DNA from: Thiotrichales bacterium
Lineage (GTDB): Bacteria > Pseudomonadota > Gammaproteobacteria > Thiomicrospirales > Thiomicrospiraceae
DNA: 14,993 nt
Assembly: GCA_027036095.1 (NCBI GenBank)
Contig: JALVTA010000231.1
Coordinates: 1 to 14,993 of the forward strand
Direction: 5' to 3'
Each line of letters begins with the position of its first letter. Position 1 is the first letter of the stretch. Below the pieces are notes generated by a model that was not told where the DNA came from, ran no database searches, and saw only the letters and a list, made by a program, of their open reading frames with translations. Position numbers and translations under genes: made by a program. Shown in pieces: positions 1 through 6,360 of this stretch.

Positions 1-659
1 TGAGTGGCGGTCCGCTTTACATGCAGAAAGTGCTCTCCCAGCTGGGCATCTCGCCTGATGATACGGTCATTCTTTACGACGACACCGGTGATCTCAATGC
101 TGCCCGCCTCTACTGGGAGCTGAAGAAACTGGGGCACGACAAGGTCGCACTACTCAATGGCGGCAGCGTGGCCTGGGTGCTGGAACAACGCAAGATGACC
201 CAACACCCTGAACCCTATCGCAAGACGGCCTATCCTCTGCCAGAAAAGGATCGAACCGACGCACTGACCGCTGATAAACAGGATGTGCTCCAGGCCATCA
301 AGGACCCGAATACCCTGCTGCTGGATGTGCGCAGCAAGGAAGAATATGTGGGCGACCCGCGTGATCCCCGCAGTGGTCATATCCCCACCGCGTTGCATTT
401 CGAGTGGATCAACGCCATCGACCTTCAGCACAAATTCATGGAAAAGAACCGCGACACCCTGCTCAAGCAGCTGGCCATGATCGGCGTGAAGGATCGACAG
501 CAGCCCATTATCCTCTACTGCCACACGGGTCACCGGGCCGCACGCATGTTCGCGACCCTGACCCATCTGGGCTTTACCCATGTGAAGGTCTATGACGGCT
601 CCATGCAGGAATGGAGTCTGGACAAGTCATTGCCTCTTAAGCAGGGACCAACGCCCTGA
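1..659 (+). CDS. Two-domain rhodanese-family sulfurtransferase, 5' truncated by window edge
   Basis: The protein probably moves sulfur from thiosulfate or 3-mercaptopyruvate to an acceptor through a cysteine persulfide. The reading frame is open to the left edge (codons read SGGPLY before the first ATG at 21). That ATG falls within rhodanese domain 1 rather than at a domain start, so the true start lies outside the window. What remains is the end of domain 1 (VILYDD, LNGG..AW, about residues 15-55 counted from the ATG at 21) and a full domain 2 (LLLDVRSKEEY, SGHIPTALH). The active loop CHTGHRA has the catalytic Cys encoded at 519-521. The loop C-x-x-G-x-R resembles thiosulfate sulfurtransferases more than the CGSG-type mercaptopyruvate enzymes, but the substrate is not provable here. 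No terminator follows the stop; the promoter of the B12 unit begins one base later. Confidence 0.85.
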   Translation, partial: SGGPLYMQKVLSQLGISPDDTVILYDDTGDLNAARLYWELKKLGHDKVALLNGGSVAWVLEQRKMTQHPEPYRKTAYPLPEKDRTDALTADKQDVLQAIKDPNTLLLDVRSKEEYVGDPRDPRSGHIPTALHFEWINAIDLQHKFMEKNRDTLLKQLAMIGVKDRQQPIILYCHTGHRAARMFATLTHLGFTHVKVYDGSMQEWSLDKSLPLKQGPTP

Positions 660-660
660 T

Positions 661-688
661 TTGACAAGCTTTCTGGCGACTCTACAAT
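661..688 (+). promoter_or_regulatory. Sigma70-type promoter of the B12 uptake unit
   Basis: TTGACA (661-666) is a perfect -35 box. It is followed after 16 bases by TACAAT (683-688), which is one base off the consensus -10. Transcription would start at about 694-697, just before the first paired base of the riboswitch (700). That placement supports the call. Confidence 0.75.
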
Positions 689-699
689 ACGCCCTTTTC

Positions 700-854
700 G
701 TTTCAGGTGCCGCGCGAGCGGAGAATCGGGAAGACCGGTGCAAGTCCGGCGCTGCCCCCGCAACGGTAACGGAGAAGACACCTCATCATGCCACTGACAA
801 GCTGCCGGGAAGGCGAGGTGGAATGGCTCCGAAGCCCGGAGACCGGCCTGAAAC
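700..854 (+). ncRNA. Cobalamin (B12) riboswitch aptamer
   Basis: This is an adenosylcobalamin-type RNA sensor upstream of btuB. The closing helix P1 is eight perfect pairs, GTTTCAGG (700-707) with CCTGAAAC (847-854). The core carries GGGAAG, then CCGGTGCAAGTCCGG, then CCCCCGCAACGGTAA, then GCCACTG (790-796) and CCGGGAAGG. The 3' B12 box, AAGCCCGGAGACCGGCCT (832-849), fits the published consensus rAGYCMGgAgaCCkGCCd at every position. By family precedent, ligand binding represses the downstream outer-membrane receptor. The output is probably translational (see the hairpin at 933-956), because no T-tract terminator lies between the aptamer and the start codon. Confidence 0.95.
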
Positions 855-865
855 ACAACTAAAAG

Positions 866-890
866 CCAACATTGCGGCGGGCAATGGTGG
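866..890 (+). other. Hairpin between aptamer and ribosome binding site
   Basis: CCA-A-CATTGC (866-875) pairs with GCAATG-G-TGG (881-890) around a GGCGG loop, with one A-G mismatch. It sits in the linker between the riboswitch aptamer and the ribosome binding site hairpin, so it may be a spacer helix of the expression platform. Bases GGCAA (880-884) could alternatively pair with TTGCC (930-934), which gives a possible link to the control hairpin. The function is inferred only. Confidence 0.45.
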
Positions 891-932
891 TGTGACCGAC
901 TGCCAAGAGAGTGGCGGCCCCGCACCCTGTTG

Positions 933-956
933 CCTTTGCTTGTGAACAGGCAAAGG
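933..956 (+). promoter_or_regulatory. SD-sequestering hairpin (riboswitch expression platform)
   Basis: CCTTTGC (933-939) pairs perfectly with GCAAAGG (950-956) around a 10-base loop. The 3' arm contains most of the Shine-Dalgarno sequence AAAGGAG (952-958), which lies 8 bases before the btuB ATG at 967. Formation of this hairpin would block ribosome entry, matching the translational mode common in Gram-negative btuB riboswitches. A competing hairpin, TTGCCT (930-935) with AGGCAA (948-953), overlaps it. Confidence 0.75.
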
Positions 957-966
957 AGCTCCATTC

Positions 967-2781
967 ATGAAAAATTCCCTGATTGCCCTCTCCCTCGTGG
1001 CTGCAGGCGTATCACACGCAGCCGATCTCGAGCCGATCGTCGTCACGCCCAACAACCTGGAACAATCGCTTGATCAGGTGACGGACACAACCTATGTCAT
1101 CACGCGTGAAGAGATTGAGGCCCATGGCTGGACGACGCTCACTGACGCCCTGGTTCACCTGCCTGCCATCAGTTTCGTACGCAATGGCGGGCTGGGCGCC
1201 ACCACCAACCTTTATCTGCGTGGTCAGAGCGGCAATGCACTGCTGGTCCTGATAGACGGCATTCAGGTGGCCGATCCGAGCAACACCAGCCTCTCACCCC
1301 TGTTTGAAAACCTGCTACTTGGCGATGTAGAACGCATTGAGATTACCATGGGTCCCCAGTCCGGCATCTGGGGGAACAATGCGTCTGCAGGTGTCATCAA
1401 CATCATCACCCAGGGCGATCACGGAAACCGCTTCTCCATCACCGCCGGCAGTGAAAACACCCGTGCCCTCCAGGCCAAACTGAACGCCGGCAGTGATCGC
1501 CTCGGCTTTACGGTCGCAGCCGGAAGTGTGGCCACCGAAGGCTTCACGGCCATCAAACCTTACGGCACCAGCGGCAACGGACATGAGCGGGATGGTTTTT
1601 CACAAAACGACATCTCCTTCAGTGTGCACTTTACCCCCCTTGCACACCATACATTCAATGCCGGCTACCGCTTGAGCGATGCCAATCTGGAGTATGACAC
1701 CACATACCCCGTCTACAGTCCCGACGACAGCTTTTCTACCACGCAGACACGCATGAGCGTCAAACATGTGCGATATCGCTATGAGAGCGGTGCCGTGCTC
1801 ACACAGTTGCAGCTGTCTGAAAACAAGACGGAACGGGAATATTTCGGTACCTATACCGGATTGCTGACCACGGCTGAAGGCAAGATCGCATGGCGCTACT
1901 GGCAGGACAACCGCATCAACCTGTCTGCCGGGAGCCAGAAGGTCAAGGGCGACAACCCCGGCACCTATGGCTTCAATGCCAGCTACTGGCATGACTTCTA
2001 TGGCCTGACACACACGCATCGTCTCGGTCCTGTACGGCTGGTAGAAGCCATCCGGCAGGACAACTTCAATACGTTCAAGGATAAGACAACCGGCAAGATC
2101 GGTTTCAAGACGCCACTCTTCCGGAAGGTGTCTATTGCAGCCAATTACGGCACGGCCTACAACGCCCCCTCTGCCTATCAGATTGCCAACATCAGCCCCA
2201 GCAAACAGACGGGTGAACTCAAACCGGAATCAACAGAAGGCTGGGATGCCACACTCTCACTGTTCGGACTGGACATTACGCGTTTTGACAGCCGCACCCG
2301 TCATCTCATCCGCTACGATCTGGCAGGCTACACCGGTTACTACAACCTGAGCGGCACGGCAAAATTCGACGGCTGGACACTCGCCTACCGTTGCACCTTT
2401 GCGCCGTTTTCCATCCATATCAACGGAACTGTCCAGAACGCTCGGGATGATCAGGGCAAGCAGTTGATCCGCGTGCCTCAGCAGATGGCCAACGCCACCG
2501 TGGACTGGTTCGGCCTGCCCCGCACCCATGTCGCCCTGACACTCCACTATGTGGGAGATATGTATGACAAGGCCGGCACCGGTCAGATCAATCTTGGCCG
2601 CTACGCTACTGTTGACATGGTGATCAACCATGCGCTCAACCACCACTTTACCCTGTTCGCCAAAGCCATCAACCTGCTCGACCGGGATTACTATCTGGCG
2701 GTTGACCAGAAAAATCCGCCCCAATATGGCTACAACAGCGGAGGCTTCCAGTGGCGCATCGGCCTGCGCGGCAAATTCTGA
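967..2781 (+). CDS. btuB: BtuB-type TonB-dependent vitamin B12 outer membrane receptor
   Basis: The receptor brings cobalamin across the outer membrane, driven by TonB-ExbBD. The 604-residue length is close to that of E. coli BtuB. Residues 1-18 are a signal peptide ending SHA, with cleavage before A19. The TonB box LEPIVVTP lies at 21-28. The plug domain (about 35-150) shows the usual VITREEIE, TLTDAL, LYLRGQ, LVLIDGIQV, VERIEI and GVINIIT signatures. The rest is a beta-barrel of alternating aromatic strands ending WRIGLRGKF, with the terminal Phe typical of outer membrane proteins. Assignment to B12, rather than to a siderophore, rests on the riboswitch directly upstream, the BtuF gene directly downstream and the small BtuB-like size. 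The start is the ATG 8 bases after AAAGGAG. Confidence 0.92.
   Translation: MKNSLIALSLVAAGVSHAADLEPIVVTPNNLEQSLDQVTDTTYVITREEIEAHGWTTLTDALVHLPAISFVRNGGLGATTNLYLRGQSGNALLVLIDGIQVADPSNTSLSPLFENLLLGDVERIEITMGPQSGIWGNNASAGVINIITQGDHGNRFSITAGSENTRALQAKLNAGSDRLGFTVAAGSVATEGFTAIKPYGTSGNGHERDGFSQNDISFSVHFTPLAHHTFNAGYRLSDANLEYDTTYPVYSPDDSFSTTQTRMSVKHVRYRYESGAVLTQLQLSENKTEREYFGTYTGLLTTAEGKIAWRYWQDNRINLSAGSQKVKGDNPGTYGFNASYWHDFYGLTHTHRLGPVRLVEAIRQDNFNTFKDKTTGKIGFKTPLFRKVSIAANYGTAYNAPSAYQIANISPSKQTGELKPESTEGWDATLSLFGLDITRFDSRTRHLIRYDLAGYTGYYNLSGTAKFDGWTLAYRCTFAPFSIHINGTVQNARDDQGKQLIRVPQQMANATVDWFGLPRTHVALTLHYVGDMYDKAGTGQINLGRYATVDMVINHALNHHFTLFAKAINLLDRDYYLAVDQKNPPQYGYNSGGFQWRIGLRGKF
2740..2744 (+). promoter_or_regulatory. 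Ribosome binding site deciding the btuF start
   Basis: GGAGG lies inside the last codons of btuB, 6 bases before a GTG (2751) in the btuF frame. No Shine-Dalgarno-like sequence precedes the alternative ATG at 2781, so this site favours the GTG start. Confidence 0.5.
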
Positions 2782-3647
2782 TGCATGTGGCCAAGGCCCC
2801 GCTTGCGGGGCTTTTTTTATGGCTGTGGCTGGCGACAGGATGGACGGCACCCCTGCGCATCGTGGTACTGGCGCCCCATGCCGGAGAACTGGTCTGTGCC
2901 GCCGGTGGCTGTGACCGGATCGTCGGGGTGGTGGATTACACCGACTTTCCGCCCGAGCTGAAGAAACGACCCAGGGTGGGCAACTACACCGCCGTGGACA
3001 TGGAGCGCCTGCTGGCGCTCAAACCGGATCTGGTCGTGGTCTGGGACAGCGGCACGCCAAAGTCTGTCATCGAACGGCTGGAACGCTTCGGCCTGCCCCT
3101 GTTTCACAGCCATCCGCACACACTGGATGATATTCCGGCAGAAATCGAGACACTCGGCACCGTACTGGGCACGCAAAGGACTGCTGCCACTGCCGCGCAC
3201 ATTCTGCGAGCCCAGCTTGCTGCCCTGCGCCATGCCTTCAATCACCCGCCTCATCCGAAGGTGTTCTACCAGATCTGGGATGCACCGCTGATCACGGTCG
3301 GACGTGATCAGTTCATCAGCCAGGCCATCCATCTCTGCGGTGGCCGCAACCTGTTTGCCGACCTGTCTCACCCAGCACCGACTGTCAATATCGAAACGGT
3401 GGTGCGACGCAATCCGGATGTGATTCTGCTGGGGGGCAATCGGGACCGACAGCGCCAGTGGCTGAAGGCCTGGCAGCAATGGCCGCAGGTCACCGCCGTA
3501 CGCCAGCATTGGATCTACCCCATGCCGGCAGATCTGCTGCAGCGGCCCGGTCCACGGCTGATTGCCGGCACGGCCATTCTGTGTCACGTCCTGGAAAAAA
3601 CACGGGCGCAGATGCGTCCGCACCTGCGCCCGTCTTCACGGAAATAA
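2751..3647 (+). CDS. btuF: BtuF-type periplasmic cobalamin-binding protein
   Basis: This is the periplasmic binding protein expected to pass cobalamin from BtuB to the BtuCD permease. It is a helical-backbone, class III binding protein: RIVVLAPHAGELV and the DYTDFPPEL / VGNYTAVDMERLLALKPDLVVVW block match E. coli BtuF in order, as do CGGRNLFADL and RPGPRLIAGTAILC near the end. There are two possible starts. GTG 2751 has GGAGG 6 bases upstream and overlaps btuB by 31 bases. ATG 2781 overlaps the btuB stop as TGATG but has no ribosome binding site. Both give a signal peptide whose hydrophobic core is LAGLFLWLWLATG, with cleavage after WTA. Codons here also encode two terminator-like hairpins, one per end. 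No btuC or btuD is present in the window, so the permease must be elsewhere. Confidence 0.87.
   Translation: MAHRPARQILMHVAKAPLAGLFLWLWLATGWTAPLRIVVLAPHAGELVCAAGGCDRIVGVVDYTDFPPELKKRPRVGNYTAVDMERLLALKPDLVVVWDSGTPKSVIERLERFGLPLFHSHPHTLDDIPAEIETLGTVLGTQRTAATAAHILRAQLAALRHAFNHPPHPKVFYQIWDAPLITVGRDQFISQAIHLCGGRNLFADLSHPAPTVNIETVVRRNPDVILLGGNRDRQRQWLKAWQQWPQVTAVRQHWIYPMPADLLQRPGPRLIAGTAILCHVLEKTRAQMRPHLRPSSRK
2796..2818 (+). terminator. Terminator-like hairpin inside the btuF signal-peptide codons
   Basis: GCCCCG (2796-2801) pairs with CGGGGC (2806-2811) around a CTTG tetraloop, a very stable G(CUUG)C loop. Seven T follow (2812-2818). By sequence this is a canonical intrinsic terminator for plus-strand transcripts, 15 bases past the btuB stop, but it lies within the btuF reading frame. 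It may attenuate btuF relative to btuB. Translating ribosomes would be expected to melt it. Confidence 0.6.
3595..3633 (-). terminator. Intrinsic terminator of the cheA-cheW unit
   Basis: Read on the minus strand, ACGGGCGCAG (3633-3624) pairs with CTGCGCCCGT (3611-3602): ten perfect pairs with a 12-base loop. This is followed by one G and six T (3600-3595). It lies 25-63 bases past the cheW stop and entirely within the last codons of btuF on the other strand. No T run follows on the plus strand, so it should act only on minus-strand transcripts. Confidence 0.75.
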
Positions 3648-3657
3648 TCGCCGGTGA

Positions 3658-4167
3658 TTATTCCGCGTCGCTGATCAGATTGAACACATCCACAAGAATG
3701 ATCACCTTGTCCATGTAGTGGGCAATACCCTGAATGTAGCGGCTGTTGTCCTCCTGACTGGAGCCCAGCGGCTCAATGCGTTTTTCCGGAATGTCACGCA
3801 CTTCCATCACATTATCCACCAGCAGGCCCACCGGACGCTCCTCATCCAGCTCCACGATGATGATGCGGCTGCGATCGGTGATGTCCGAAACCGGTACATC
3901 GATCATGCGGCGCATGTCCACGACGGTAACGATCACACCGCGGACATTAATGACGCCAAGGATTTTCTCATCCGCTCCGGGCACGGTGCGAATGCGTCCC
4001 ACGCGCAGCACCTCACGGATGCTGGAGACATCAATGCCGTAAGTCTCCCGGTCCAGATTGAACAGCACGCACCGTTGCATGGGGCCGATGGACTCTTCCT
4101 CATCCGCCTCCACCGGGCTGACGAACGGTTCTTCCTTCAGTTTGTTCTGATCAGTGGGCTGCAACAT
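3658..4167 (-). CDS. cheW: CheW chemotaxis coupling protein
   Basis: CheW is the cytoplasmic adaptor that links chemoreceptors to the CheA kinase in polar arrays. Its 169 residues contain a CheW fold from about residue 31 to 166: CVLFNLDRETYGIDVSSIREVL, the conserved GVINVRG (71-77), VDMRR, and GLLVDNVMEV. Before it is an acidic, proline-containing extension of about 30 residues (EADEEES) that is not part of the fold. No receiver domain is present, so it is not CheV. The ATG at 4167 lies 5 bases after AAGGGGGG and overlaps the end of cheA by 17 bases, so the two genes are likely co-translated. It is the last gene of the block. Confidence 0.9.
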   Translation of the reverse strand: MLQPTDQNKLKEEPFVSPVEADEEESIGPMQRCVLFNLDRETYGIDVSSIREVLRVGRIRTVPGADEKILGVINVRGVIVTVVDMRRMIDVPVSDITDRSRIIIVELDEERPVGLLVDNVMEVRDIPEKRIEPLGSSQEDNSRYIQGIAHYMDKVIILVDVFNLISDAE

Positions 4168-6247
4168 GATATCCCCCCTTCTGCTGCATGTTCTGATAAC
4201 GCTGAAGCACCCCCGGCAGATCCAGAATCAGGGCGATGCTGCCATTACCGGTAATGGTGGCGCCCGCATAGCCGGCCAGTTTCTGCAGCATCACACCCAG
4301 CGGCTTGATGACCACTTCTTCCTGTCCGCGCACCTGTTCTACCACCAGTCCGATACGCTGACCGCCCACATTGACGATCACCACCTTGTCGTTTTCCTCC
4401 CGATCCTCGGCGGGCGCCAGATCCGGCGCAAGCCATTTCTTGAGGAAGTAGAGCGGAATGCTGCGCTCACGCAGCTGCACCATCATCTGTCCGTCAATGC
4501 GGTTGGTGTGTGCCGGATCGTAGTCGAAAATCTCCTGCACACTGGTGAGCGGGATGGAATAGCTGTCGTCCCCGAACGCCACCATCAGCGTCGGCAGAAT
4601 GGCCAGTGTCAGAGGCACGCGGATCTTGATCTGCGTTCCTTCACCCAGCACGGAGTCAATCTCAATGCTGCCATTGAGGCGCGTGATCATGCTCTTGACC
4701 ACATCCATGCCCACACCCCGGCCGGAAATGTCACTGATGGTCTCTGCCGTGGAAAAGCCGGGCGCCATGATGAGCTCGAAGGCTTCCTTGTCGCTCATCT
4801 GCTGAGCGGTCATCTCGTCGATCAGCCCTTTCTCGATCGCCTTGCGCTTGAGCTTCTCCGGGTCCATGCCACGGCCATCATCGGTAATGGACAGCAGGAT
4901 GTGATCCCCTTCCTGCTCGGCAGCCAGGATAATCTTGCCTACCCGAGGCTTGCCGGCCTTGACCCGCTCCTCCGGCGGCTCAATACCGTGGTCAACGGAA
5001 TTGCGCACCAGGTGGACAAGCGGATCGGCCAGTGCTTCCACCAGGTTCTTGTCCAGATCCGTATCTTCCCCGCGCAGCTCCAGCTCGATCTCCTTGCCCA
5101 GTTTGCGCGCCAGATCGCGCACCACACGGGGGAAACGGCCGAACACCTTCTTGACCGGCTGCATGCGGGTCTTCATGACGGACGCTTGCAGATCGGTCGT
5201 CACATGGTCCAGATTGGAGACCGCATTGGAGATCTCCTCGATATCCACCTCCGTGCCATTGCGCAGCGTCAGCAGGCGGTTGCGCACCAGAACCAGCTCA
5301 CCGACCAGGTTCATGATCTCATCCAGGCGCTTGGTATCCACCCGAACGGTGCTTTCCTGTTTGGGCTGGTGAGCGGCAGCGCCCTTGCCGGCTTCGCTCT
5401 TGCCGCTGTCGGCAGATTTTGCCGCAGGTTTCTTCTCAGCCGGCTTTTCCGCAGGTTTGGCCGCCATGTCCTTCTTCTCCTCCGGCTGCTGCGCAGGGAC
5501 TGACCCGGCAGGTTGAGCTGACGCTGCCGCCTGTTCCTCACTGCCCGAGCTGGACGCCTGCTGCAGCTTTTCCTCCCGCATCTTCAGCAGAGCCTCGAAC
5601 TCCTCGTCGGTAATCTCTTCATCCGGGTCCCACCCTTCAGGCAGTTCCAGCTTGACCTCACCGCCAGCGGCCTCGCCGCCCTGCTGCTGGGTCTGCGCAA
5701 GTTTCTCCTCACGCATTTTCAACAGCATTTCGAATTCTTCATCGGTGATCTCTTCGTCCGGATCCCAGTCGGGCGGCAGATCCAGCTGCACTTCTGCCGC
5801 CGCCGACGACTCGGCAGAATCACCCGCCTCCTGCTGAGACGCTTCTTCCTGCGCCGGCCCTTCTCCGCCGAACAGCGCGTCCAGTTCCTTCAGCAGATCG
5901 GGGTCCACCGCATCATCCTCAATGTCCCGCTCACCTTCTGCCAGTCGCTCGATAATGGCCTGAATGGTGTCATAGACCTTGAGGATGACATCCGCCACCT
6001 CCGGCGTATACGCCATCTCACCGTTTCGGATCTTGTCAAAGACATTCTCGGCCCGGTGGCATACTTCCACCAACGGCTTGATGCCGATGAAACCGGCCCC
6101 GCCCTTGATGGTATGGAAAGCACGGAAAATGGCGTTCAGCAGGTCGCTGTCATCCGGCGCCTGCTCCAGATCCACCAGCTGCTCGTTCAGCTGCTCAAGC
6201 AGATCCTGCGCCTCTACGAGAAAGTCCTGCAAAATTTCTTCATCCAC
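4151..6247 (-). CDS. cheA: CheA chemotaxis histidine kinase
   Basis: CheA autophosphorylates in response to receptor state and passes phosphate to CheY. It has 698 residues. The P1/HPt domain spans about 1-125, with phospho-acceptor His45 in AFHTIKGGAGF. A long low-complexity linker (130-297) contains two copies of an acidic motif, then a Lys/Ala/Pro-rich stretch. The P3 dimerisation helices start at about 298 (VDTKRLDEIMNLVGELV). The P4 ATPase has N box LVRNSVDHGIE (413-423), G1 DDGRGMD (456-462) and G2 GRGVGMDVV (509-517). The P5 CheW-like domain spans about 555-690. I see no recognisable P2 CheY-binding domain. The start is GTG at 6247, 6 bases after AAAGGGGG; an ATG two bases away is out of frame. 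An RpoN promoter lies just upstream. cheB, often next after cheA, is replaced by cheW. Confidence 0.96.
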   Translation of the reverse strand: MDEEILQDFLVEAQDLLEQLNEQLVDLEQAPDDSDLLNAIFRAFHTIKGGAGFIGIKPLVEVCHRAENVFDKIRNGEMAYTPEVADVILKVYDTIQAIIERLAEGERDIEDDAVDPDLLKELDALFGGEGPAQEEASQQEAGDSAESSAAAEVQLDLPPDWDPDEEITDEEFEMLLKMREEKLAQTQQQGGEAAGGEVKLELPEGWDPDEEITDEEFEALLKMREEKLQQASSSGSEEQAAASAQPAGSVPAQQPEEKKDMAAKPAEKPAEKKPAAKSADSGKSEAGKGAAAHQPKQESTVRVDTKRLDEIMNLVGELVLVRNRLLTLRNGTEVDIEEISNAVSNLDHVTTDLQASVMKTRMQPVKKVFGRFPRVVRDLARKLGKEIELELRGEDTDLDKNLVEALADPLVHLVRNSVDHGIEPPEERVKAGKPRVGKIILAAEQEGDHILLSITDDGRGMDPEKLKRKAIEKGLIDEMTAQQMSDKEAFELIMAPGFSTAETISDISGRGVGMDVVKSMITRLNGSIEIDSVLGEGTQIKIRVPLTLAILPTLMVAFGDDSYSIPLTSVQEIFDYDPAHTNRIDGQMMVQLRERSIPLYFLKKWLAPDLAPAEDREENDKVVIVNVGGQRIGLVVEQVRGQEEVVIKPLGVMLQKLAGYAGATITGNGSIALILDLPGVLQRYQNMQQKGGYHVAAH
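5564..5785 (-). repeat. Duplicated 29-residue acidic motif in the CheA linker
   Basis: CheA residues 155-183 and 200-228 are two copies of one unit, sharing WDPDEEITDEEFE, then (M or A) LLKMREEKL, with mainly conservative differences before the Trp. The copies start 45 residues apart. The DNA copies (about 5699-5785 and 5564-5650) differ at many third codon positions, so the protein sequence is being kept rather than this being a recent DNA duplication. Confidence 0.85.
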
Positions 6248-6298
6248 GGCGGACCCCCTTTGTCACTCACTTGACGGTCATGTTGATGGCAAACGCCA

Positions 6299-6314
6299 AG
6301 CAACCTGCGTGCCA
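6299..6314 (-). promoter_or_regulatory. RpoN (sigma54) promoter of cheA-cheW
   Basis: On the minus strand, TGGCACGCAGGTTGCT (6314-6299) matches the sigma54 consensus TGGCAC-N5-TTGCW. The invariant GG (6313-6312) and GC (6301-6300) are exactly 10 bases apart. Transcription would start near 6288, giving a leader of about 41 bases before the cheA GTG. A dependent activator of the FleQ/FleR (FlrA/FlrC) class would be required; none is in the window. Confidence 0.8.
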
Positions 6315-6322
6315 CAAATAGC

Positions 6323-6345
6323 AAAAAGGCCCTTGCGGGCCTTTT
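6323..6345 (-). terminator. Intrinsic terminator after cheZ
   Basis: AAAAGGCCC (6345-6337 read on the minus strand) pairs with GGGCCTTTT (6332-6324) around a GCAA tetraloop, a GNRA-type stable loop, with one more T following at 6323. It starts 16 bases past the cheZ stop. The symmetrical A and T flanks would let it work in both directions, but the only nearby genes are on the minus strand. It separates cheZ from the cheA promoter. Confidence 0.85.
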
Positions 6346-6360
6346 CCTGATCAACCTGTA

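Noticed and set aside
592..945. Open frame of 117 codons over the region between the rhodanese gene and btuB
   Set aside because: It runs through the promoter and the cobalamin riboswitch, whose conserved structure explains the sequence. It has no convincing ribosome site or protein motif.
2819..2821. ATG after the terminator-like hairpin as a later btuF start
   Set aside because: It is out of frame with btuF and would remove the signal peptide core.
5400..5490. Lys/Ala/Pro-rich repeats in CheA (residues about 260-283) as a separate repeat element
   Set aside because: This is ordinary low-complexity linker composition without a regular unit, unlike the true duplication at residues 155-183 and 200-228.
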